Origin: Vreelandella maris
GTDB taxonomy: Bacteria; Pseudomonadota; Gammaproteobacteria; Pseudomonadales; Halomonadaceae
NCBI RefSeq assembly: GCF_013371085.1
Contig: NZ_JABWCV010000011.1
Span: 62,001 to 126,000 of the forward strand
Direction: 5' to 3'
DNA length: 64,000 nt
Notes under the pieces: model-generated
Database searches by the model: none
Seen by the model: the letters and a program-made list of their open reading frames with translations, nothing else
Told to the model about the DNA's origin: nothing
Part shown: positions 29,581 to 39,193 of the stretch, one piece after another
Layout of the letters: the number at the start of each line of letters is the position of its first letter
Position numbering within the stretch: the first letter of the stretch is position 1
Position numbers and translations under genes: made by a program

Positions 29581-30807
29581 TGAATTGCTCCCCTCGGTCA
29601 GGACTAGTCCATGTGGCGAGCCTTCCTTTTTGGCGCAGCATAGCTTTCGGGAAGGCAATTACAACGGTCGCCATATTGAGAATCCAATAGGCGAACGGGT
29701 ACCAGATACTCCAGTAAACGCAGCGGAATATCTCTTTGTCGTAGCGACTGTCGATATAGAAGCTGACGGTGAACTGGATGAAGCTAATAGCGATGAGGAT
29801 GCTGCCAAAATAAGAAAGCAGCGTAGCGGTGATAGGCCACGACATGGGCACAAAGAACTGAGAAACCAGCCAAGCAAAAAGCAAAGTAATCACTGAGTAA
29901 CACCACACCACGCTGACGATGTACTCCAGCATCAGCAGCCAGAAGCGGCGGTTTTTCCAACGAATGGTTTGCGTGAAGTAGCGCAGAAACACTTCGCCGC
30001 CACCTTGCGCCCAACGCAGCCGCTGCTTGAAAAGCCCGCGTAGCGTTTCCGGCATCAGTACCCAGCACATGGCCCTGGGTTCATAGCGAACTTGGCCACC
30101 TGCCAGCTGACATCGATGTCCTCGGTGATCATGTCGGTATTCCAGCCACCGACCTCTTCCAGCGCTTTGCGCCGGAACGCGCAGATGACGCCTGAAATGG
30201 TGAACACCATTCCATAGATGCGCTGGGCGCGTTTGATCAGGCCGATGATGGCGGAGAACTCGCCGGTCTGGATCTTGCCAATAGCGGTCGAGCGGGTCCT
30301 GACCCGTGGGTTGCCGGTAACCCCACTGACCTTTGGGCTACTGAGAAAGTGACTGACCATATAGCCAATCGCATCGTAGTCGAGTATCGCATCGCCATCG
30401 ATGCCCACGATGATATCGCCGGTGGCTTGGCTCAAACCGTTGTTCATGGCGCTGGCCTTGCCTTGGTTAGCTTGATGCAGCACCTTTAGGGCGGGGTATT
30501 GAAGCACTAAGGCGTCAAGCCGACTGGCAGTGTCATCTTTGCTGCCATCGTTAATGGCGATAACTTCCATGAACGGGTAATTCTGTTTAAAGAGGTGATA
30601 AATGGTCTCATCCACATTGGCCCCTTCGTTATAGCAGGGCAACAGCACAGTTACCTTCGGGGCATTTTCATCCCACGTGAAGGTGGTGGGCCAGGGCTGC
30701 TTGCGCTCCCAGTGAACGTAAAAGTAGATGCCCCCGCATATCCATATGGTTGCCATCAGGCTGGGGTAGCCGAGGGTAAAGATGGCTAGGTGGTCGAGTA
30801 TGTTCAT
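29570..30807 (-). pseudogene. pgaC: Frameshifted PgaC, poly-beta-1,6-N-acetylglucosamine synthase (GT2)
   Basis: The processive glycosyltransferase that makes PNAG at the inner membrane. Two frames carry it. Codons from 30807 to about 30103 give the N-terminal helix and GT2 domain with LLPCYNEG, NDGSKDD, GIDGDA and the TED motif (ITEDIDVSW). That frame then runs 15 residues out of register and stops at 30055. The rest, from about 30109 to 29570, continues in another frame with RYEPRAMCWVLMP, the QRLRWAQGG motif and the C-terminal helices. The catalytic TED and QxxRW motifs are therefore separated. Comparison with E. coli spacing suggests a 13-base deletion between direct repeats at 30100-30109. 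No intact 415-residue protein can be made without frameshifting. The start overlaps the pgaB stop. Confidence 0.88.
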
Positions 30808-32765
30808 TGGATGGCCCTGAATCGACGTCCGATGGAAAATACCGGTCTCATCACATTGATATCAGGATGGTTTTGATGAAAATCATCCGGATAGTAGCCA
30901 ATGTTTTTAATGCCTTCTTCGCGCAGTATGCGTACCCACTGGGCTATCTCTGCACTGGGAATGGGGGTTTGGGTGTGCCAATCCTGAGCTTGTAGCTCGA
31001 ACACCAGTTGGTCAGCGCTAACCTGTTCCAGCGAACGCCGGGCTAGGCTTCTCAGCCACTGGTTGGGGTTCTCGGCTTTTTCCATATAGGGCATGGCCAT
31101 CACGGCAACGAAGTCATAAGCCGAGGCGAAATTCTGCATGTCTTGGGCAAACCAACGCTTGCTGCGCGGCTCCATCACCGTGACGGCATACAGGTTGCGA
31201 GCGGTCGTGAATACCTTGTTGTCGCGCTGGCGATAGTAGTTAGCTGCTTTCTCCAGCTCTAGTGTGAAATCGGTCAGGTGTTCTCCCTTAAAGCGGGCCC
31301 AGGTGGCCATCAAGTTTTCGTCGTTACGAATGGCGTTAATATCGCGGGGTAACGACGCCCGCTCATAGGCGTCCAATGCCGCGGGGCTAGCATCTTCAAA
31401 GTCGGTAAAGAAGGCGTCATCGTGAAACAGCAAGCCGTCGAACTTGGTTAGTCGGCCAAGATCGAGATAGATTTCACGAATGGTGTTGCGGTTTTCTTGT
31501 ACGTAAGGAGAAAGCCGACGATATTGATCGGGCGACTCCTGGCCCGTTCTTACATCGGTGACGTATTGATAACCAGAGCCAAGATCAAAAGATAGTACCG
31601 GCATCCATGCGTAAACCTTCACATTGGCACGTTTCTTTAACTGCCAAGCAACCCGATTAAAAAGGTCGGCTCTGACAGGTAAATGGCGGTTGGGAAAGTA
31701 AAGTGCATCGGCTACGCCGTCGCCATCCGGGTCTGCATAGGCCTGAAGGTAAACGGTGCTAACGCCGTAGCGAGAAATGCGCTCAATCAATCGGTCAAGG
31801 TTTTGCTCCTGTTGAATGGGATCTGGGTCAAATACGTAATCCAAGTCAACGTGCACGATACGCAGATCGTCATTATCCCAAACGCGGTTAGAGAGAATCT
31901 CCTCAATTGTTTCCAAGGTGGTTTCCTGGTCAATCAGGTAGCGGTTAATGCTGCGCATGGGGTCATTAAGCTGGTTGGGCTCACCGAGTAGGCTGAAGGT
32001 GTACTTCATGCCATATTCGGAGGCGATATTGAGCGTCGCTTCACTGTAAGCGCCGTAGGGCCATACCATCACGCGCGGACTCTTGCCTATTTTTTCTTGG
32101 AATTGCTGCTGTGTCCGTGCCATATCATTGCGTATGCGTTCGATGTAGTCCGCTTCGCTTTCATAACCATTGCCCGCGTTCCAAATGCTAGTCACCGCAG
32201 CTGCTTGCTCATTGCCCATCGGGTTACCGATAGCGCCGTAGTGAAGGTTGTAAGTGTGGGAGGCAATTTCTACCAGCGGTGATTCATCCAAGGTTTTAAC
32301 TTGTTCCCAGGATAGAAAGCGTTCGCGGGGGAGGGTGATTTTGCCGTAGGGCACTCGTCCGCCTGCTGGCACATCCAGCCAACTGCCTACCACTGCCTGC
32401 ACCGCAGGGAAGTCGTATAGCTTGAGCAGCGGGAAAACAATATCGTAGAAGCTGCGATAACCGTCATCGAACGTCAGCAGTACCGCTTTGTCAGGCAGGG
32501 GTTGCCCGCCCGCTTTGGCATCGATGATCTGCTGTAGGCTCACTGGTTGATAGCCGCCTAAGGCAATCAGGTTGAAGTGTTCGACTAGTCGGCCACGCGT
32601 AATCGTCTGTGAATAAATATCTAGATCGGGCGTGACCGTGGAGTCCACGACATCGTGGTAGCTGATCACCACATAATCATCCGCTGAGCGTGCGGCTTGA
32701 GCCTGCTGAATATTGACGATAACAAGCAGAACCGCGCTCATCATAATGACGCGCCAGAGTGTCAT
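30804..32765 (-). CDS. pgaB: PgaB, PNAG N-deacetylase / hydrolase
   Basis: A periplasmic enzyme (653 residues) that partly deacetylates poly-beta-1,6-GlcNAc so that it can be exported. The N-terminal polysaccharide deacetylase domain (about 30-290) has VVISYHDV, LLTFDDGYRSF and ASHTYNLHYG with the metal-binding Asp and His residues. The C-terminal glycosidase-like domain (about 300-640) has HVDLDYV, YLQAYADPDGDG and the acidic LLFHDDAFFTDFEDAS. E. coli PgaB is a lipoprotein; this one has an ordinary signal peptide ending AQA with no lipobox Cys. The ATG at 32765 has GGAG 6 bases away and overlaps the pgaA TGA (ATGA); an ATG at 32777 is less likely. The stop overlaps pgaC. Confidence 0.93.
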   Translation of the reverse strand: MTLWRVIMMSAVLLVIVNIQQAQAARSADDYVVISYHDVVDSTVTPDLDIYSQTITRGRLVEHFNLIALGGYQPVSLQQIIDAKAGGQPLPDKAVLLTFDDGYRSFYDIVFPLLKLYDFPAVQAVVGSWLDVPAGGRVPYGKITLPRERFLSWEQVKTLDESPLVEIASHTYNLHYGAIGNPMGNEQAAAVTSIWNAGNGYESEADYIERIRNDMARTQQQFQEKIGKSPRVMVWPYGAYSEATLNIASEYGMKYTFSLLGEPNQLNDPMRSINRYLIDQETTLETIEEILSNRVWDNDDLRIVHVDLDYVFDPDPIQQEQNLDRLIERISRYGVSTVYLQAYADPDGDGVADALYFPNRHLPVRADLFNRVAWQLKKRANVKVYAWMPVLSFDLGSGYQYVTDVRTGQESPDQYRRLSPYVQENRNTIREIYLDLGRLTKFDGLLFHDDAFFTDFEDASPAALDAYERASLPRDINAIRNDENLMATWARFKGEHLTDFTLELEKAANYYRQRDNKVFTTARNLYAVTVMEPRSKRWFAQDMQNFASAYDFVAVMAMPYMEKAENPNQWLRSLARRSLEQVSADQLVFELQAQDWHTQTPIPSAEIAQWVRILREEGIKNIGYYPDDFHQNHPDINVMRPVFSIGRRFRAIQ

Positions 32766-35188
32766 AGGAATCTCCATACAAAACCGGCTGAAATAACGTT
32801 GTCGTATTCAGGAACGCCGTCGTAGACGGCTCTTTCGCGGGCGATGCCGTATTCAAAGTTCACGTTGGGGGCTAACTCCCAGCTATGTTGGTAACCAATT
32901 GACCAGGTGTTTTCGCTGTCGAAGTCTTCTTGCCAGTAGCGGCCTGAACCTAGGGAAACGGTTTGGATAAAGGACTGCCGGTAATCGATCGGGATCTCAT
33001 AATTAACTGACAGGACGCCTGCTAAACTGGCATCGCGCTCTGGATTGTAATAGCTGGCTTCAACGTCATCGTTGCGTGATGCAGAAGCTTGAACCCCGCC
33101 ATTAACCTGCCAGCGGTCCAGGTGGTAGAGCGTTTGGTTCCAGTAGCCGAAAACGGATTGCCGAAGGTTGCTATCGTCGAAATCCGTGGCCATGACGCCG
33201 AGCGCACCTGCGCCGCGCTCATCTTTTCGATAGGCCACTTCAGCCCGGTAGCGGTCGGCATTGATACCGTCCCGCAGCGCCCGCAGCGGTGTATCAGTGG
33301 TGTTGATTTCGACACCCAGCGTCGTGGTGATGTGATCCGTTGGGGCGTACTGCAGTTCGGCAAGCGCCAGGAAGTCCTCGTTAAGCTGAGACCCATGGCC
33401 TGCCGCCAGCGTTACCGTGGCGGGGTGCAGGTTCCATTCGTAACCCGCCACGTTGTAAGAAGCATAAAGATCCTCATCTTCAAACTCCCCATACTGGCCA
33501 ATGCGTTGAGCAAAAGGGCGGGAACCGTTGTCATTACGAGGTCCTTCCAAAAGTACTTCATAGCGCCACTCACGAGATGCCTGCGTGCCGCTACCTTGGC
33601 CTTTGCTACGCTCGACGGTGGAGCTTAGTTGCGGTGCACGCTGTTCTCGCCACTCGCGGGCCATATCGTCCCGTGATGCGCTTGGTCGTGCGGTTGCAAT
33701 TTCTGTTGCTATCTCGCTGGTCGTGCCTTTCCATTGGCCACGCTGTAACCGCGAAAGCAAGACACCATGTTCGGCGACTTCTTGCTGATCAGGAGGCAAT
33801 AAGGGCATCGCTTGCTGATAAGACTCCTCGGCTTTTCGTGGCCAGCCTCTGGAGCGTTCGATATCGCCTTTGATGATCCATAAGTAAGGGTCAGCTGGCG
33901 CTTGAGCCTGATACGCGGCAAGGCGTTCGCTGGCCTCAGCTTCACGGCCGCGCCAGGCATCAAGTAGCACTTCTAACAGTAATACTTTCTGGTAGTTGGG
34001 GTTTTCGATACGAACGGTTTGAGTGAAGTCCAAGCGTTGCTCGGGCTCACTGGCACGCCACTGTTCTAGCAACTTATCCGCATCACGAAAGCGCTGGGCG
34101 TCGGTATAGCTGTAGAACAACCCTTCATTAAGCGGGTCGTCAGGGTTTGTGGCCTGCTTGGGAGATTGCCGAATCAGGTTTTCATAAAGCGTGATGGCCT
34201 CTTCTGGGCGGCCCATCCCATTAAGCGCATGGGCTCTGGCACGAGCAACGTAGCTGGGTAGCTGGCCGTGTTGATTCTCTAGTCTCACCGCCAGCGCTTC
34301 AGCTTCAGAGAAGCGCCTTAATTCAGCTAGAGCCACTACCTTGTCGTATTCGGCAATGGTAATGAGTTCCTGGGGGGCATCCGGTGCGCTCAGAACACTA
34401 TTCAGCTGCTCTAGGCCACTGCGGGTTCTTGAGGGTTGGTCGGTGTGAATACCCAGGCGTATATCGGTTACCCCTTCATAATAAGTAAGCCATAGGCGGT
34501 CACTATCGCTGAAAACCTCGGGGTTCATTTCCATAATACGGCGTGCTGCAGAGCTAGCACCCAAGCCTACCGCCAGCCGATAAAGGGCTTGTAGCTCACT
34601 CGTGTTACTGGGGTCTTCCGCGATCAACGATTGGCGGGCATCCAGTTCTTGTGTGGCATTGGCGGTTTTTGCTGCTAAATAGCCCCTTGCCTCAAGGCCC
34701 GCCGTCGTTGTACCCGCTACTTGGTTGTATTGCTGTAGAGAGATATCCGCCAAGGTATAATTTTCCATATCCGTATGGACTAACGCCTGCCCTAGCCATC
34801 CCTGAGCGTTGGAAGGATCACGGTAGGTAAGCGCTCGAAACAGTTCCAGCGCCTGATCGTAATCACCTGCACTGCGTGCCGCCCCTGCTAGGTTGGCGAG
34901 TTCTGAATCGCTGTAATTTTCTGTTAGGCACCAATCGCAAACGGCGAGTGCTTCCTGGTGGCGTCCGGCTCGCACCAGCAGTGCTACCAAATCCTCACGA
35001 ACACGAATATCGCGTGTTTGGTAATAAAGCGTTTTTAAACCGTCGATTGATGTTTCCAGAGCTCCCTGGCGTGCTTGGATAACTAATGCTTCGCGTTGCG
35101 CATCGGTCGTCGTTTGCCCATACGCTACGCCCGATGTTAAGCAGGCGAGCAGGCAAATCGGCAGTAGGGAGCTAGGACGATTTTGCAT
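32762..35188 (-). CDS. pgaA: PgaA, PNAG outer-membrane export porin with TPR domain
   Basis: Exports poly-beta-1,6-GlcNAc through the outer membrane. It has 808 residues: a signal peptide (about 1-24, cut after VAYG), a long periplasmic superhelix of TPR units (about 30-490: EALAVCDWCLTEN, DYDQALELFRALTYRDPSNAQGW and others), then a C-terminal beta-barrel (about 520-808) ending in the outer-membrane signature Trp-Arg-Phe-Leu. The ATG at 35188 has an excellent SD (GGAG, 7 bases); the longer frame to 35221 is unsupported. First gene of the pga operon; the promoter must lie in the AT-rich region upstream. Confidence 0.93.
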   Translation of the reverse strand: MQNRPSSLLPICLLACLTSGVAYGQTTTDAQREALVIQARQGALETSIDGLKTLYYQTRDIRVREDLVALLVRAGRHQEALAVCDWCLTENYSDSELANLAGAARSAGDYDQALELFRALTYRDPSNAQGWLGQALVHTDMENYTLADISLQQYNQVAGTTTAGLEARGYLAAKTANATQELDARQSLIAEDPSNTSELQALYRLAVGLGASSAARRIMEMNPEVFSDSDRLWLTYYEGVTDIRLGIHTDQPSRTRSGLEQLNSVLSAPDAPQELITIAEYDKVVALAELRRFSEAEALAVRLENQHGQLPSYVARARAHALNGMGRPEEAITLYENLIRQSPKQATNPDDPLNEGLFYSYTDAQRFRDADKLLEQWRASEPEQRLDFTQTVRIENPNYQKVLLLEVLLDAWRGREAEASERLAAYQAQAPADPYLWIIKGDIERSRGWPRKAEESYQQAMPLLPPDQQEVAEHGVLLSRLQRGQWKGTTSEIATEIATARPSASRDDMAREWREQRAPQLSSTVERSKGQGSGTQASREWRYEVLLEGPRNDNGSRPFAQRIGQYGEFEDEDLYASYNVAGYEWNLHPATVTLAAGHGSQLNEDFLALAELQYAPTDHITTTLGVEINTTDTPLRALRDGINADRYRAEVAYRKDERGAGALGVMATDFDDSNLRQSVFGYWNQTLYHLDRWQVNGGVQASASRNDDVEASYYNPERDASLAGVLSVNYEIPIDYRQSFIQTVSLGSGRYWQEDFDSENTWSIGYQHSWELAPNVNFEYGIARERAVYDGVPEYDNVISAGFVWRFL

Positions 35189-35528
35189 GGTGATACTCCT
35201 ACCCAGAAAGCTAATGACCACAGGTTTGTAATCAAATGTATATTTCTAGTGTATAGGAGTGGCTTTAAGTAAATATTAGAATAAAACGTGAACTTGAAGA
35301 GGGATATCATCAGCCAAACAGCTGAGATAATTCATCACACCCCCATGAGAGCGGCCCTATAGGGGTGATTAAAGAGGTTGATACCTTTCTCTAAAAGATT
35401 TTTTTGGTTCTTAAAATAGTGCCAGTCACTTTTAGGCTATCTTGTGGTGATGAGTTTTCAGACAGTTTATTCATCAGAAAATTCTATTTTAATTACACAA
35501 TGTTACAAATTTAGAAGGAGTCGTGATA
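35189..35528. promoter_or_regulatory. AT-rich intergenic region between pgaA and the GFA gene
   Basis: 340 bases between divergent genes, clearly more AT-rich than its surroundings. It must hold the pga promoter (minus) and that of the GFA-family gene (plus), but no hexamer pair stands out. A hairpin with CACCCC (35338-35343) and GGGGTG (35362-35367) arms lies in the middle. AT-rich upstream regions of exopolysaccharide operons are often bound by H-NS-like proteins; that is inference here. Confidence 0.4.
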
Positions 35529-35945
35529 ATGGCTATTTCTCATCAGGGAACTTGTCTCTGCGGCACTGTTAGCGTCACTGTTACCACCAAAAGCAACCAT
35601 GTCGGCGTTTGTCACTGCTTGATGTGTCGAAAGTGGGGAGGTGGCCCGATGTTTGCCGTTGACTTTGCAGAGGATGTGGATTTTAAAGGCGCAGAGCACA
35701 TAGCGACGTTCAGTTCATCAGATTGGGCTGAGCGTGGTTTTTGTCGGCAGTGCGGTACGCACCTGTTTTATCGGTTAAAGCAGAATGGGCACTACGCGCT
35801 TCCCGTGGGCCTTCTGGATAGCACTGATGCGTGGAAAATAACCGAGCAGATATTTATAGAGCAAAAACCTGCTTACTACTCTTTGGCGGAAAAAACCAAG
35901 CAGCTAACCGGTAAAGAAGCATTTGCGCAGTACGACCAGCAATAA
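35529..35945 (+). CDS. GFA-family zinc protein (DUF636, CENP-V/GFA fold)
   Basis: A 138-residue protein of the family named after glutathione-dependent formaldehyde-activating enzyme. It binds zinc through cysteines: CLCG at the N-terminus, CHCLMCRKW around residues 30-38 and CRQCG near 75. Members are widespread and mostly uncharacterised; glutathione or small-aldehyde handling is often assumed. The ATG at 35529 is 8 bases after AAGGAG; a GTG two codons upstream is too close to the SD. It stands alone, divergent from pgaA and convergent with the LysR gene. Confidence 0.85.
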   Translation: MAISHQGTCLCGTVSVTVTTKSNHVGVCHCLMCRKWGGGPMFAVDFAEDVDFKGAEHIATFSSSDWAERGFCRQCGTHLFYRLKQNGHYALPVGLLDSTDAWKITEQIFIEQKPAYYSLAEKTKQLTGKEAFAQYDQQ

Positions 35946-35983
35946 CTTTGGTTGAGGCAGTAACCTTTGATGAATAAGGCGCT

Positions 35984-36898
35984 TTATTGAGCCTCTTTGT
36001 TCTCCCGTGCTGCCTCTAGCTGCTCAATCATGCGACGCGCTGCGTTGGAAAGCGTCCGGTTGGTATGCACCAAATACCCCAACGGGCGTTGGATAGGGGC
36101 AGTATCGACGTTAAGCTCTACTAGCTCACTATCGACCATCTTTTCCGGTAGTAGGCTCCAGCCCAAACCAACGCTGCACATCATCTTGAGTGTTTCTAAA
36201 TAGTTGGTTGCCATGCTAACCGGGAGCTGTAAGCCTGCTTCCGCAAAGCGTTGGGCAATGAGCGAACCGGTAAAGGTTTTGGCGCCGGGCATGACGCAAT
36301 TAAAGTCACACAGGGCGGCAAGCGATAGCATGTTTTGGCTCTTCTGTGCTTGGGTTTTGGCATGCGAGGCAAGTGGATGGTCAGCCGCGCAGGTAAAGCA
36401 GAGCCGATCACGCCATAGCTCGACGACTTGCAGCTGTTCGTGAGGCTGCGGTGCTAGGGTTACCACCGCCATTTCCAACGTGCCATCCAGCACACCCTGG
36501 TAAGCCTGCTCAGAATCCAGAAAGTGCAGGTCGAGCTCGACTTCTGGGTGGCGCTGGGTGTACTGCTTTAAGAGCGGTGGTAAACGGTGCAGGCCAATAT
36601 GGTGGCTGGTGGCCAGGGTTAATTTACCGCCAACTTGGCCCGAAAGATTCGCCAGGGCGCGGCGGCTATCTTCCACGGTCAACAGAATGCGCCGCGCTTG
36701 GGGTAGCAGAACATTACCGGCTTCGGTTAGAGCGATGCGCCGACCAATGCGATCAAACAGCCGAGTGCCCACCTGGGATTCCAGAGTAGCAATGCGTTTG
36801 CTGATGGCCGGCTGGGTAAGGTGAAGCTGCTCCGCGGCACGTGAGAAGCTTTGGGTATCGGCCACGGCCATAAATGCTTGGAGGCTTTGAGTATCCAC
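35984..36898 (-). CDS. LysR-type transcriptional regulator divergent from leuC
   Basis: A 304-residue DNA-binding regulator. The N-terminal winged helix-turn-helix (residues 1-60) reads MDTQSLQAFMAVADTQSFSRAAEQLHLTQPAISKRIATLE, here given in pieces only for its typical LysR pattern (AAEQLHLTQPAISKRI). It is followed by a linker helix and a periplasmic-binding-like effector domain. It lies divergent to leuC with a 157-base spacer, the usual position for a LysR regulator of the neighbouring operon, so control of leuCDB is likely but not shown. The effector is unknown; branched-chain intermediates would fit. Confidence 0.9.
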   Translation of the reverse strand: MDTQSLQAFMAVADTQSFSRAAEQLHLTQPAISKRIATLESQVGTRLFDRIGRRIALTEAGNVLLPQARRILLTVEDSRRALANLSGQVGGKLTLATSHHIGLHRLPPLLKQYTQRHPEVELDLHFLDSEQAYQGVLDGTLEMAVVTLAPQPHEQLQVVELWRDRLCFTCAADHPLASHAKTQAQKSQNMLSLAALCDFNCVMPGAKTFTGSLIAQRFAEAGLQLPVSMATNYLETLKMMCSVGLGWSLLPEKMVDSELVELNVDTAPIQRPLGYLVHTNRTLSNAARRMIEQLEAARENKEAQ

Positions 36899-37055
36899 TG
36901 AGGCTCTCTGATCAGGTATTCCAATATGGAATCTAAACTATGAATAACATGAATTGCTTTTATGCGCGAGTCGCGTGACACTCTTGCTATCGCCATATAA
37001 GCAGCACACAGAGGCTGCCATACCGAACTAGCAGGGCACTGCCCGGGAGAGCCAC

Positions 37056-38507
37056 ATGTCAGGTCAAACTCTTTACGACAAGCTTTGGAATCAGCACTTG
37101 GTGAAACAGCGCGATGACGGCACCGCGTTAATCTACATTGATCGCCAATTGCTTCATGAAGTGACTTCGCCCCAGGCGTTTGAAGGGCTTCGCCTGGCAA
37201 ACCGTAAGCCGTGGCGCCTGGATGCCAACTTGGCAACACCAGACCACAATGTGCCCACTACGGTTAAAGAGCGCGCTGAAGGCAACAGCGGCATCAAAGA
37301 TTCGGTATCGCTGATTCAGGTACAGACCCTGGACGACAACTGCCTTGAGTACGGCATTGAAGAGTTCAAAATCAACGACCCGCGCCAGGGCATTGTGCAC
37401 GTGGTGGGCCCCGAGCAGGGTGCAACACTGCCGGGCATGACCGTAGTGTGCGGCGACTCCCACACCGCGACTCACGGTGCCTTTGGCGCTTTGGCCCACG
37501 GTATCGGCACCTCGGAAGTCGAGCACGTCATGGCGACCCAATGCCTGTTGGCGCAAAAAATGAAGAATATGCAGGTACGTGTGGAAGGCGAGCTAGGCCT
37601 CGGTGTGACGGCCAAAGATGTGGTGCTGGCGATTATCGGCAAGATTGGCACCGCTGGCGGCACCGGCTACGCCATTGAGTTTGCCGGCAGCGCAATTGCC
37701 TCGCTCTCCATGGAAGGCCGCATGACAGTGTGCAACATGGCTATCGAAGCAGGTGCTCGGGTAGGTTTGATTGCCGTGGACGACACCACCATTGATTACC
37801 TTGGCAAGCGCCCCTTCGCGCCGACTGCTGAGCAGTGGGAAGCCGCCGTGGCAGACTGGCGCAATCTGGTGTCTGACGACGATGCGCAGTTCGATAAAGT
37901 GGTTACTTTGCAGGCTGAAGAGATCGAGCCGCAGGTTAGTTGGGGCACCAGCCCAGAAATGGTCACCGGTATCTCAGGCCAAGTGCCTGATCCGCTCGCA
38001 GCGCTGGATGAAACCGTGCAGCGCAGTCATACCCGCGCGCTGGAATATATGGGTCTTCAGGCCAACCAGAAAATCACCGATATCAAGCTGGATAAAATCT
38101 TTATCGGCTCTTGCACTAACTCGCGTATCGAAGATTTGCGTGAAGCCGCCAAAGTCGCCAAGGGCAATAAAGTGGCTGATTCGATCAAGCTGGCCATGGT
38201 GGTGCCGGGTTCTGGCTTGGTGAAACGTCAGGCGGAAGCGGAAGGTTTGGATAAAATTTTCATTGAAGCAGGTTTTGAGTGGCGTGAGCCGGGCTGCTCG
38301 ATGTGTTTGGCCATGAACGCGGATAAGTTGGGCGCGGGTGAACACTGCGCCTCTACTTCCAACCGCAACTTTGAAGGGCGCCAGGGCTATGGCGGCCGCA
38401 CGCACTTGGTCAGCCCCGCCATGGCAGCGGCAGCGGCGATCGCCGGTCACTTTGTTGACGTTCGCAGCTTACCCGCTAACGATGCCACTCACGCTCAGGA
38501 GGCCTAA
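37056..38507 (+). CDS. leuC: 3-isopropylmalate dehydratase large subunit
   Basis: With LeuD it isomerises 2- to 3-isopropylmalate in leucine synthesis. It has 483 residues, an aconitase-type protein with a 4Fe-4S cluster held by the Cys of [13 protein letters not shown] and the pair in [11 protein letters not shown]. Other family motifs seen are TPDHNVPTT and [32 protein letters not shown] precedes the ATG. First gene of leuCD(B), only 3 bases before leuD. A divergent LysR gene lies upstream. leuA is not in the window. Confidence 0.97.
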   Translation: MSGQTLYDKLWNQHLVKQRDDGTALIYIDRQLLHEVTSPQAFEGLRLANRKPWRLDANLATPDHNVPTTVKERAEGNSGIKDSVSLIQVQTLDDNCLEYGIEEFKINDPRQGIVHVVGPEQGATLPGMTVVCGDSHTATHGAFGALAHGIGTSEVEHVMATQCLLAQKMKNMQVRVEGELGLGVTAKDVVLAIIGKIGTAGGTGYAIEFAGSAIASLSMEGRMTVCNMAIEAGARVGLIAVDDTTIDYLGKRPFAPTAEQWEAAVADWRNLVSDDDAQFDKVVTLQAEEIEPQVSWGTSPEMVTGISGQVPDPLAALDETVQRSHTRALEYMGLQANQKITDIKLDKIFIGSCTNSRIEDLREAAKVAKGNKVADSIKLAMVVPGSGLVKRQAEAEGLDKIFIEAGFEWREPGCSMCLAMNADKLGAGEHCASTSNRNFEGRQGYGGRTHLVSPAMAAAAAIAGHFVDVRSLPANDATHAQEA

Positions 38508-38510
38508 GCC

Positions 38511-39158
38511 ATGAAAAAGTTTGAACGTTTTGAAGGCGTGGTAGCGCCCCTTGATCGCGCTAACGTCGACACCGATTTGATTATCCCCAAGCAGTTTTTG
38601 AAGTCGATCAAGCGTACCGGCTTTGGCGTTAATCTGTTTGACGAACTGCGCTATTTGGATGAAGGTCAGCCGGGCCAGGACTGCTCGCAGCGTCCGCTGA
38701 ACCCAGATTTCGTCTTGAATCAGCCGCGCTTTAAAGGCGCTGAAGTATTGCTGGCGCGGCGCAATTTTGGTTGCGGTAGCTCTCGTGAACACGCGCCGTG
38801 GGCGCTGGAAGATTTCGGTTTCAAAGTGGTGATTGCCCCCAGCTTTGCCGATATCTTCTACAACAACTCATTCAAAAACGGCATTCTGCTAATCACCTTC
38901 CCAGAAGACGTGGTGGATCGCCTGTTCACCGAGGTGGACGCCAGCGAAGGCTACCAGTTGGATGTGGATCTAGAGAATCAGCGGGTGATTACTCCCAGCG
39001 GCGAGATTTTAGAGTTTGACGTGGATGAGTTCCGCAAACACTGCTTGTTGGAAGGGCTGGACGATATTGGCCTGACGCTGAAAGACGAAGACGCCATCCG
39101 TGCTTTTGAGCAGAAGCATAAAGCGGCGCGTCCGTGGTTGTTTCGTCAGTCTGCGTAA
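38511..39158 (+). CDS. leuD: 3-isopropylmalate dehydratase small subunit
   Basis: The swivel-domain partner of LeuC, 215 residues. It shows the substrate-binding motifs [15 protein letters not shown] and [15 protein letters not shown] and the typical [11 protein letters not shown]. An AGGAGG SD is 8 bases before the ATG, inside the end of leuC, so the two subunits are co-translated. The 35-base gap to leuB contains an AAGGA SD. Confidence 0.97.
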   Translation: MKKFERFEGVVAPLDRANVDTDLIIPKQFLKSIKRTGFGVNLFDELRYLDEGQPGQDCSQRPLNPDFVLNQPRFKGAEVLLARRNFGCGSSREHAPWALEDFGFKVVIAPSFADIFYNNSFKNGILLITFPEDVVDRLFTEVDASEGYQLDVDLENQRVITPSGEILEFDVDEFRKHCLLEGLDDIGLTLKDEDAIRAFEQKHKAARPWLFRQSA

Positions 39159-39193
39159 GCCAGCCTTCTATCATTAAACGCTAAGGATTCAGC

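Noticed and set aside
24470..35188. Genomic island or prophage boundaries around the permease-xylanase-pga region
   Set aside because: No tRNA, integrase, transposase or flanking direct repeats were found, and rlmF in the middle is a normal chromosomal gene.
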